Positions 1-5,511 of a DNA stretch of 6,738 nt are shown piece after piece. Both the position numbers and the translations under genes were made by a program. This stretch comes from an uncultured Ktedonobacteraceae bacterium. GTDB taxonomy: Bacteria; Chloroflexota; Ktedonobacteria; Ktedonobacterales; Ktedonobacteraceae. How positions within the stretch are numbered: the stretch's first letter is position 1; each line of letters begins with the position of its first letter. Location: NCBI GenBank assembly GCA_955652655.1, contig CATPCK010000894.1:1-6738 (forward strand). Direction: 5' to 3'. The notes beneath the pieces were generated by a model. The model did no database searches, was not told the origin of the DNA, and worked only from the letters and a program-made list of their open reading frames with translations.

Positions 1-198
1 ATCCCATCCAGCTTGTAGGATTGCTTCTGGAGTAACGAGACCTTCCTTAACAAATTCAATATAGGCGCGTTTTGCCACTTCCTGCTGGACCGGTTTACCA
101 AATAGCAAACACGCCAGGAACCATTTGAAATATGCTGTTTCTTGTTTTGAGGAAAGATATATGCCCAATTCATGGGCATATATCTTCTTCTCTTTCAT
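1..198 (-). CDS. Conserved hypothetical protein, N-terminal part (runs off left edge)
   Basis: An open frame of 66 codons starts at ATG 198-196 and continues past the left edge with no stop, so only the N-terminus is seen. A strong Shine-Dalgarno GGGAGG (205-210) lies 6 nt before the ATG. The peptide starts MKEKKIYAHELG; residues 24-35 (YFKWFLACLLFG) form an aromatic helix followed by KPVQQEVAKRAY and a segment ending LQAGWD. This pattern resembles, from memory, a conserved bacterial/archaeal family related to helix-hairpin-helix DNA glycosylases (endonuclease III-like), but the hairpin and any catalytic residues would lie outside the window, so no function is assigned. The gap to the upstream hybrid kinase gene is 74 nt without an obvious terminator, so it may share that transcript. 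Codons 4-15 contain a perfect 14-bp inverted repeat, which is unusual so close to a start codon. Confidence 0.75.
   Translation of the reverse strand, partial: MKEKKIYAHELGIYLSSKQETAYFKWFLACLLFGKPVQQEVAKRAYIEFVKEGLVTPEAILQAGWD
154..186. repeat. Perfect 14-bp inverted repeat just inside the start of the truncated gene
   Basis: The arms 154-167 (aagatatatgccca) and 173-186 (tgggcatatatctt) are exact reverse complements separated by a 5-nt loop (attca). In the minus-strand mRNA the stem would begin 9 nt after the ATG at 198. It lies wholly inside coding sequence and has no T-run after it, so it is not a standard terminator. It could be an mRNA hairpin affecting initiation, or a protein-binding dyad. 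The structure is directly visible; its role is inference. Confidence 0.85.
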
Positions 199-204
199 AG
201 GTAT

Positions 205-210
205 CCTCCC
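205..210 (-). promoter_or_regulatory. Shine-Dalgarno site for the truncated left-edge gene
   Basis: GGGAGG on the minus strand, 6 nt upstream of ATG 198-196. It fixes the start of the truncated gene and shows it is translated independently of the upstream kinase gene, whose stop is 74 nt away. Confidence 0.8.
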
Positions 211-272
211 TATTGCTCACCCACTGGCGCCTCTGCCGCTGGTACCCACAAAATCAGTTGAGAGAAACAGTT

Positions 273-1799
273 TCATACCAATACCTTGCGTATGGTTGCG
301 GCCAGCTTGTCCAGGTCAAAAGGCTTCTCCAGGAATTCAACACCCTTCTCCAGGACAAAATCTTGACCAAGCTGATTGGCTCGATAGCCACTGACAAACA
401 GAAATCTCACGGTTGGACTCAAACGACGAATGTGTTCGTACAATTCCCTCCCCTTCATCTTTGGCATCATTAGATCAGCAATCACCAGCGCAATGGATGC
501 CGCGTGTTGTTCGAACAGCGTGAGGCCCTCTTCACCATCATTCGCCATGATCACTGTATAGCCATATTCCCGCAGTACCGCCTCCATGAGCTCGCGCACA
601 TCGGGATCATCCTCCACCACCAGAATTGTTTCTTTTCCCCCCTGGATGGCGTGCACTTCTTCGGTCTCTGCCTGGACTGCTACACTATCTACTGCCGGAA
701 AATAGATATTGAACGTGGTGCCCTTGCCCATTTCGCTATCCACGGCAAGGAATCCGTTATGTTGCGCAATGATGCCATGCACCATCGACAGACCTAATCC
801 AGTTCCTGTGCCCGGTTCTTTCGTCGTAAAGAATGGCTCGAACATCCGCTCCCGTACCTGCTCATCCATCCCCACCCCTGTATCAGCAATCGTGAGCAGG
901 ACATACAATCCCGGTTGTACACCTGCATACGCTCCAGCGCCTCTCTCGTCCAGCAGGACATTCTGCGTCTTGATCAGGATTTTGCCTCCATTGGGCATCG
1001 CGTCACGCGCATTGATGCATAGGTTCATCACTACCTGCTCGATCTGGATTGCGTCGGCAGTGACGCTCTTTAACGCAGGGTCAGGAGCAAACTCAAGGTC
1101 GATGTCTTCCGGCAGAATCTTGCTAAGAAAGTCCAGCAGGTGAGCTATCATCACGTTCAAATTGATGTCGCTGGGTTCAAACGTTTGTTGACGCGAGAAC
1201 GCGAGGAGTTGGCGTGTCATTGTAGTGGCTCGTTTCGCAGTCTCACGAATATGATTGAGGTGCTCATACAGCGGATCGCCCTGATTTACCAGGGACAAAC
1301 CTAGCTGAGCATAGCCGGTAATGCCGGTCAGCAAATTGTTGAAATCATGAGCGATGCCGCCCACCAGCAAGCCCAGGCTTTCCATCTTCTGTGTCTGCCG
1401 AACTTGTTCCTCAAGCCCTTTTCGCTCTTTGCGCAGCCTGGCTTTTTCCAGGCTTTCCTTTACTGCAAACGGGAGGCGCTGCAGATGCTTCTTCAGCACA
1501 TAGTCGCTGAGGCCAGCCTTCATCCCTTCTGCGGCTATCTCCTCATTGCCCGTGTCGGTGACCATCACTACCGGCAGATCAGGAAAGCGCGCTCGCAGCT
1601 TCTTGAGCATGTCCAGGCCAGTGGTCCACTTCAGTCCATAATCCACAAGCACGATATCGAAGTCACCTTGAGCCATTGCCTCGTCAAAGTCTGCCTGCCG
1701 GCTGATCTCTACAAAAGTAGTATCACGAAATTCATCCCGCAATTTCCGTATAATCAGCTCCCGGTCATACGGGCTATCATCAATGATCAGAAAGCGCAT
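273..1799 (-). CDS. Soluble hybrid histidine kinase (receiver - HisKA/HATPase - receiver)
   Basis: A 508-residue hybrid kinase expected to pass phosphate between receiver and histidine sites in the cytoplasm; no signal peptide, membrane segment or PAS/GAF sensor is visible. Receiver 1 (about 1-115) has acidic pair D7/D8, phospho-acceptor D53, T81 and K103. A charged helical linker (about 115-140) leads to the H-box GGIAHDFNN with H151. The ATPase domain has an N-box (NLCINARDAM, N259/N263), G1 DTGVGM (306-311), F-box FEPFFTTK and G2 GTGTGLGL (330-337). Receiver 2 (about 390-508) has E396/D397, D442, S470 and K492. All catalytic residues are present. The ATG at 1799 is preferred over an in-frame TTG at 1811 because GAGGTG (1804-1809) lies correctly before the ATG. 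The gene overlaps the upstream kinase gene by 20 nt, indicating translational coupling. Substrates and output partner are unknown; no output domain is present. Confidence 0.93.
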   Translation of the reverse strand: MRFLIIDDSPYDRELIIRKLRDEFRDTTFVEISRQADFDEAMAQGDFDIVLVDYGLKWTTGLDMLKKLRARFPDLPVVMVTDTGNEEIAAEGMKAGLSDYVLKKHLQRLPFAVKESLEKARLRKERKGLEEQVRQTQKMESLGLLVGGIAHDFNNLLTGITGYAQLGLSLVNQGDPLYEHLNHIRETAKRATTMTRQLLAFSRQQTFEPSDINLNVMIAHLLDFLSKILPEDIDLEFAPDPALKSVTADAIQIEQVVMNLCINARDAMPNGGKILIKTQNVLLDERGAGAYAGVQPGLYVLLTIADTGVGMDEQVRERMFEPFFTTKEPGTGTGLGLSMVHGIIAQHNGFLAVDSEMGKGTTFNIYFPAVDSVAVQAETEEVHAIQGGKETILVVEDDPDVRELMEAVLREYGYTVIMANDGEEGLTLFEQHAASIALVIADLMMPKMKGRELYEHIRRLSPTVRFLFVSGYRANQLGQDFVLEKGVEFLEKPFDLDKLAATIRKVLV

Positions 1800-2856
1800 G
1801 ATGCACCTCAATTGCTGTATTCAGCTCAATCCAGAACGTACTTCCTTTCCCGGGGGATGATTTCAATCCCACACGTCCCCCCCTAAGCTCTATAGCTTTG
1901 CGCACCGTAGCAAGCCCCAACCCTATACCGGGATACTCTTCAATCCCATGTAATTGAACAAAAGGCGTAAAGAGACGAGATTGGTCCTCAAGCGCAATAC
2001 CAATGCCGTTGTCCTGTATCTCGATGCGGCAAACTGCTCCTCGTGACTGAGCAGAAAGTATTACCTTTGGTTGAACTCCCGGAGCTACGAACTTGAACGC
2101 ATTCGAGAGAAGATTGACCAGGGCCATCTTCAGCAAGATAGAGTTTGCCCGCACCACCGGTAGTCCTTCGGAAAGAATGACCTGGGCGTTGCTGCTGTGA
2201 ATCTCTTGCTGCAAGGTACGCAGGCAGCTTTCGCTGATCAGTTTCAGATCCACATCCTGAAGCTGGATCTCGTCGCGTCCAAGTCGGGAGAAGTCAATGA
2301 GCGCATCGATCAACTCCCGCATGTGCCCGGTTGCCATCTGTATCGTTGCGAGGTAGTGCTTGCCTTTTCCGCTGAGAGAGGCTGCCTCATCCTCAGAGAG
2401 CGCCTCGGCAAAGCCCGCGATTGCTCGCAAGGGCGCACGCAAATCGTGCGTCATGGCATGAAAGAACGACGCCAGGTCTTCGTTGCGAAGTTTGAGTTCC
2501 AACGAGAATCGCCGCGCTCGCAAAAGGATCTCCACGCGAGCCTGCAGTTCCACCTTCTCAATAGGAGCCAGGATAAGCTCATCGGTGGTTTGCCAGAGAT
2601 GGCGAGTGACCATGTCCACATCTTTGCGAGAAGTAATAAGCACAAACGGCAGGAATACTGGCTGCTCGGTCGCTTTCCTTGCCTGCACCTGTTTCCAGAC
2701 CCGGTCCAACGTCGGGCCATCCACAAGGCACAGATCAAAGGGCGTATTCAGGCTCTGCTCGCCACCGGGCAGTACCACCTCGTAGCGCATTTCAAGCCAC
2801 GCTGCCAGCAGGTCGCGGTTCTTCTTGTTCTCTAATAGGAGCAGAATACGGCTCAT
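1780..2856 (-). CDS. Histidine kinase with degenerate N-terminal receiver domain
   Basis: A 358-residue cytoplasmic kinase. Residues 1-115 have a receiver-like fold pattern (strand ILLLLEN, FDLCLVD with D46, FVLIT with T75), but the acidic pocket is only E9/N10 and the invariant receiver lysine is replaced by Ala (ILAPI, A97), so it is probably a pseudo-receiver. The kinase core is intact: H-box MTHDLRAPL with H137, N-box NLLSNAFKF (N248/N252), G1 DNGIGI (282-287), F-box LFTPF, and G2 GIGLGL (310-315). The H-box type matches phytochrome-like/hybrid kinases (HisKA). No membrane segment or PAS domain is visible. Its ATG (2856-2854) directly follows the TGA of the receiver gene (2859-2857), with AGGAA a few bases upstream inside that gene. 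Its 3' end overlaps the hybrid kinase gene by 20 nt. It lacks its own receiver with full active site, so the likely phosphate acceptor is one of the receivers of the next gene; this is inference. Confidence 0.93.
   Translation of the reverse strand: MSRILLLLENKKNRDLLAAWLEMRYEVVLPGGEQSLNTPFDLCLVDGPTLDRVWKQVQARKATEQPVFLPFVLITSRKDVDMVTRHLWQTTDELILAPIEKVELQARVEILLRARRFSLELKLRNEDLASFFHAMTHDLRAPLRAIAGFAEALSEDEAASLSGKGKHYLATIQMATGHMRELIDALIDFSRLGRDEIQLQDVDLKLISESCLRTLQQEIHSSNAQVILSEGLPVVRANSILLKMALVNLLSNAFKFVAPGVQPKVILSAQSRGAVCRIEIQDNGIGIALEDQSRLFTPFVQLHGIEEYPGIGLGLATVRKAIELRGGRVGLKSSPGKGSTFWIELNTAIEVHHALSDH
1804..1809 (-). promoter_or_regulatory. Shine-Dalgarno site deciding the hybrid kinase start
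   Basis: GAGGTG on the minus strand, with its GAGG core 6 nt from ATG 1799-1797. It sits directly after the alternative TTG start (1811-1809), so that TTG could not use it. It lies inside the 3' end of the preceding kinase gene. Confidence 0.65.
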
Positions 2857-3228
2857 TCATTCCTGTTCTTCCAGCATGCTCTTAATAAGTCCCATCAGTT
2901 CCTGTACTGCCAGCGGCTTGATCATCACTCCCTTGGCTCCATGAGAGAGGCTGGCCTGCTGAATCGCCGCACTCTGCCTGGGAGAGACGACCAAAAAAGG
3001 CTTTTTCCTGCTGCGCAGTTGTTCACAGCGCTGCCAGATGCTCTGGTCAAAGCCTGTGATGTCTACCAGCGCCACTCCCACAGCGTTTTCCTCGGCGAGA
3101 GCCTGGTCGAACTCCTCAAGACTACTGGCAGTAGAAAGAGCATATCCTCCTTTTCCGAGGAATTCGGCCAGCAGTTCCAGGTTGCGCTGATTCCGGTTGA
3201 CCAGCAAGATTGCTGCTTTATTCTTCAT
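2857..3228 (-). CDS. Single-domain receiver protein with degenerate acidic pocket
   Basis: A 123-residue stand-alone receiver without an output domain. Visible landmarks are the first strand AAILLVN (5-11), aspartate D56 in VALVDITGF at the phospho-acceptor position, S82 in LVVSPR at the conserved Thr/Ser position, and K104 in MIKPL. The two acidic residues that normally follow the first strand and bind magnesium are replaced by Asn (NRN, N11/N13). Family knowledge says that loss of this pair usually impairs phosphorylation, so the domain may act as a protein-binding adaptor or be phosphorylated poorly. The gene starts at ATG 3228-3226, 4 nt after the kaiC-like stop, with GGGAG about 10 nt upstream inside that gene. 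Its stop touches the ATG of the following kinase gene. The position between the ATPase and the kinases suggests it connects them; this is inference. Confidence 0.88.
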   Translation of the reverse strand: MKNKAAILLVNRNQRNLELLAEFLGKGGYALSTASSLEEFDQALAEENAVGVALVDITGFDQSIWQRCEQLRSRKKPFLVVSPRQSAAIQQASLSHGAKGVMIKPLAVQELMGLIKSMLEEQE

Positions 3229-3232
3229 GGTA

Positions 3233-4774
3233 TTAACGCTCCCTTGTTGGTTGGTCGATCATCTCCACCTTGCCGGTCAAAATACCACGCAGTTCCGTCA
3301 GCGGTCGACCTACTTTGATACCGTAGCGTGTTACTTCGATCTCACGCACAGTTTTCTCAAAGCTTGAAAGTCGTTTCTTCAGCACTCCGATAGCCTTGCG
3401 CAGCTCACCCTGCAGCTCAAGATAGCGCAGGAACACAATATTGTCCGCCAGGTAACTGATGCCCACCTCGGTCACCCTGAACTCACCAGTGATCGCTTCC
3501 ACCTCGTTGATCAAGAGCACGGCAATGCCCATGTTCTGCAAGTACTTGCAGAGAGCGTGGAGGTGAGTCACCAGGTCTCCACCTCCCAAGGAGAGACGGT
3601 AGCCGGAGACGCTGTCGATCATCACAATGGAGGCTTTCTGCTGCTCTACTTCGTGACGAACCATACTGGCGAACTGGTCTGGAGTGAAGTGCAAAGGCTC
3701 TATCTGCACAACCGAAAGCGTCCCGCGTTCCATCATCGTGCGGACAGGAATATTCACAGCCTCACAGCGACGCAGCAGCGTCTCTTGCCACTCCTCAAAG
3801 ACGTAGACGACCGAACGCTCGCCCCTTCCTGCCGCCTCTTTCATAAACTGGAGTCCCAATGTGCTCTTGCCTACCCCGCTTGGGCCGGTAATGATACTGA
3901 TCGTACCTCGTTCCAGTCCACCATGCAGCATTTCATCCAGTTCCGGCACACCGGAGGAGATAGACTCAGCCACAAACTCCTGTTTGTACATTTCGGGGAG
4001 CAGGCGCGGGAAGACCTGCATGCCTGTCGCTGTTAAGTGCATCGAGTGACGACCACTGCGGAAGTCCGATCCACGGAACTTGGACACACTGAGGATGCGT
4101 TCCTCGGGCGAAAAATCCAGGTGGATCACGCCATCGCTCATGAATTGGAGATCGTCATCGGGAGCCGATGCGCTGCCTTCGGAGGTGAAGAGCACAGTAG
4201 CCCCCTGCTCAATGAGAAAGCGCAAAAATGAGAGCACCTGCTTGCGGAACTGAAAGGCATCGGCTGAGAGGAAGCGGAACTGCGTCATTGCATCCAGGAA
4301 AACCCGTTGGGGTTTGAGTGTTTCTACCCGCTCGATAATGCTCTGTGTGATCGGTTCCCGTTCCACCTCAGCAGGGGAGAAAATGTCATAGCTCTCCATG
4401 TGGGTGAAGAACTCGGGGTTTGGGCTCAGGTCGAGGAAGTTGATGTTGCTCAGATCAAAGCCAACAGCTCCCGCGTTCGCGCGGATTTCCGTTTCCGACT
4501 CTCCCAGTGAAATAAAAAGACAGCGTTCAGCGTTTGCGGCACCTGCCGCAAGAAAATGCATGCCAAGTGTGGTTTTGCCACATCCTGGCCCGCCGCGTAA
4601 GAGATATGCGCGTTGCGGGATCAATCCCCCGTACAGAACCTCGTCGAGTCCAGGAACCCCGGTCGACAAACGTTCAAACGATGTCTGCTTCTTACCATTC
4701 CGTTGGCTCACATCACTCCCACCTGCATGCGCGGGGGTCATGCTGCTCGATGGTGCTTTTCTCACAGTTGTCAC
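3233..4774 (-). CDS. KaiC-like double-domain RecA-type ATPase
   Basis: A 513-residue KaiC-family ATPase made of two tandem domains, as in cyanobacterial KaiC (about 519 residues). Domain CI (about 31-260) has VPGLDEVLYGGL, Walker A GGPGCGKT (61-68), Walker B-like VFLDA (158-162) and, at the paired catalytic glutamates, G91/E92. Domain CII (about 265-490) has VPELDEMLHGGL, Walker A GPSGVGKS (297-304), E327/E328 in FEEWQ, and Walker B IVMIDS (383-388). At the autophosphorylation site the sequence is TEVGISYLAD: S440 matches KaiC S431, T435 matches T426, but T432 is Tyr (Y441). The C-terminus ends shortly after RGILTG, so most of the KaiA-binding tail is absent. The GTG start (4774) follows GGAGGAG by 6 nt, and an in-frame TAG lies just upstream, so no longer start is possible. 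It is the first gene of a four-gene cluster with a receiver and two kinases. It is not called kaiC because no kaiA or kaiB is present. Confidence 0.93.
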   Translation of the reverse strand: MTTVRKAPSSSMTPAHAGGSDVSQRNGKKQTSFERLSTGVPGLDEVLYGGLIPQRAYLLRGGPGCGKTTLGMHFLAAGAANAERCLFISLGESETEIRANAGAVGFDLSNINFLDLSPNPEFFTHMESYDIFSPAEVEREPITQSIIERVETLKPQRVFLDAMTQFRFLSADAFQFRKQVLSFLRFLIEQGATVLFTSEGSASAPDDDLQFMSDGVIHLDFSPEERILSVSKFRGSDFRSGRHSMHLTATGMQVFPRLLPEMYKQEFVAESISSGVPELDEMLHGGLERGTISIITGPSGVGKSTLGLQFMKEAAGRGERSVVYVFEEWQETLLRRCEAVNIPVRTMMERGTLSVVQIEPLHFTPDQFASMVRHEVEQQKASIVMIDSVSGYRLSLGGGDLVTHLHALCKYLQNMGIAVLLINEVEAITGEFRVTEVGISYLADNIVFLRYLELQGELRKAIGVLKKRLSSFEKTVREIEVTRYGIKVGRPLTELRGILTGKVEMIDQPTRER

Positions 4775-4780
4775 AATGGT

Positions 4781-4787
4781 CTCCTCC
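4781..4787 (-). promoter_or_regulatory. Shine-Dalgarno site for the KaiC-like gene (GTG start)
   Basis: GGAGGAG on the minus strand, 6 nt before GTG 4774-4772. An in-frame TAG overlaps the site, so the rare start codon is the only choice at this end. This supports a GTG start over the internal Met12. Confidence 0.85.
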
Positions 4788-4881
4788 TACTCGCTTCCTT
4801 AGTAGCTCATCTCAGCTCTGGTGACTCTAGCCGGGTCCACACCAATAGGTATTACTCCTTAGTGTAAGATATGTTGAGAGG

Positions 4882-4897
4882 CGCAATGAATATTGCG
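4882..4897. promoter_or_regulatory. Small dyad at the predicted transcription start (possible operator)
   Basis: Arms cgcaat (4882-4887) and attgcg (4892-4897) are exact reverse complements with a 4-nt centre (gaat). It lies immediately downstream of the predicted start site of the KaiC-like cluster, a usual place for a repressor operator. Six-base arms occur by chance fairly often, so this is weak. Confidence 0.25.
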
Positions 4898-4906
4898 GGT
4901 GTAAAA

Positions 4907-4935
4907 AGCATACCTGATACTCGTTCAATTGACAA
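4907..4935 (-). promoter_or_regulatory. Candidate sigma70-type promoter of the KaiC-like/kinase cluster
   Basis: On the minus strand there is a -35 box TTGTCA (4935-4930, 5 of 6 to consensus), a 17-nt spacer and a -10 box TATGCT (4912-4907, 4 of 6). Predicted transcription start is near 4900, giving a leader of about 125 nt before the GTG. It is the best-scoring pair I could find by eye in the spacer. No experimental support. Confidence 0.5.
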
Positions 4936-5121
4936 GCTTTTCGACCATGAGCTAGCCATTTTTCTGCAAAAGGTGGCAGAAGAGCCAGTCAGAAAAAACA
5001 GGGGAATCAAATAGAACAAGCTTGTGGCAAGGATATACCTTTATATGTAAGTGCCTGGACATTTCGTCACAGGTACAAGGAAAAACGGGAGTTTTGTGGT
5101 ATCAGTGAGAGATAGTTGAGA

Positions 5122-5511
5122 TCAGGGCAACAGCACCATCGTTTTCAGCAAGTGCTCCAGCGTAGCAGCAGGATCAGTGCAGAGGCCCGAGTGGGCGGGC
5201 GAGGTCTGGATGATGGTGCTGCGGGGAGAGACGAGCCAGTGGAAGCGCTCAGATTGCGAGAGCTGACCGATGGTACCCGCTTCGGCGCTGCCGGCACACA
5301 CTAGAGGGATAATGTCGAGGTGCCGCTGTACCATGTCGAGATCGATAGCAGGGTAGAGGACGGTGAGGCGCTGTATGTCCAGGTAGATAAGGGCATCCAG
5401 AAAACGGCGCGTGCGACAGAAAAGAATCACGCCGGCATTGATGTATTCACCGCGTTCGACACACGGCACAACGCGCACGATCGCGTAATCATAGGAGTTC
5501 AGCGCGGGCAT
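5122..5511 (-). CDS. DUF3037 family protein, partner of HipA-like kinase
   Basis: A 129-residue protein recognised as DUF3037 by its N-terminus: YDYAIVRVVPCVERGEYINA (7-26) followed by GVILFC, then RTRRFLDALI. The function of the family is not known; its members are commonly small and encoded next to a HipA-like kinase, as here. No signal peptide or membrane segment is seen. ATG 5511-5509 is chosen because GGAGGAGG (5518-5525) lies 6 nt upstream and because the family begins just before the conserved YDYA; an in-frame ATG at 5529 would add six residues (MWRRHC) and place this site inside the gene. The start lies inside the 3' end of the hipA-like gene (23-nt overlap), so translation is probably coupled. 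The gene ends the pair; no clear terminator follows. Confidence 0.88.
   Translation of the reverse strand: MPALNSYDYAIVRVVPCVERGEYINAGVILFCRTRRFLDALIYLDIQRLTVLYPAIDLDMVQRHLDIIPLVCAGSAEAGTIGQLSQSERFHWLVSPRSTIIQTSPAHSGLCTDPAATLEHLLKTMVLLP

Larger units (their letters stand above)
4775..5121. other. Non-coding spacer between the two gene clusters
   Basis: 347 nt without a convincing gene, visibly more AT-rich than the flanking coding regions. On the minus strand it holds the candidate promoter and leader of the KaiC-like cluster. Near the DUF3037 stop there is an imperfect dyad at 5054-5073 (CCTG..CAGG outer arms, GAC/GTC inner arms, one bulge) without a T-run, so I do not call a terminator. 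The word acaagctt occurs twice (near 4932 and near 5017). A 12-codon frame with a TTG start at 4845 and stop at 4807, preceded by AAGGAG (4855-4860), is possible but unproven. Confidence 0.6.

Noticed and set aside
199..272. Terminator between the hybrid kinase gene and the left-edge gene
   Set aside because: The G/C-rich stretch gives no stable hairpin when paired by eye, and there is no T-run on the minus strand.
125..1143. Plus-strand open frames opposite the hybrid kinase and the left-edge gene
   Set aside because: They lie antisense to genes with full motif support, show no family motifs, and lack convincing ribosome binding sites.
1347..1886. 179-residue plus-strand open frame
   Set aside because: It is antisense to the receiver 1/linker part of the hybrid kinase, whose active-site residues are intact; its peptide is not recognisable.
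2197..2835. 212-residue plus-strand open frame opposite the second kinase
   Set aside because: It is long, but is the complement of a kinase with complete H, N, G1 and G2 boxes; no motif or start signal supports it.
3233..4774. Complete KaiABC circadian clock
   Set aside because: No kaiA or kaiB is present, the T432 equivalent is Tyr and most of the KaiA-binding tail is missing; only a KaiC-family ATPase can be claimed.
5080..5100. Terminator after the DUF3037 gene (AAAAC-TCCC-GTTTTT)
   Set aside because: The stem is only five mostly A-T pairs, too weak for a rho-independent terminator despite the following T-run.
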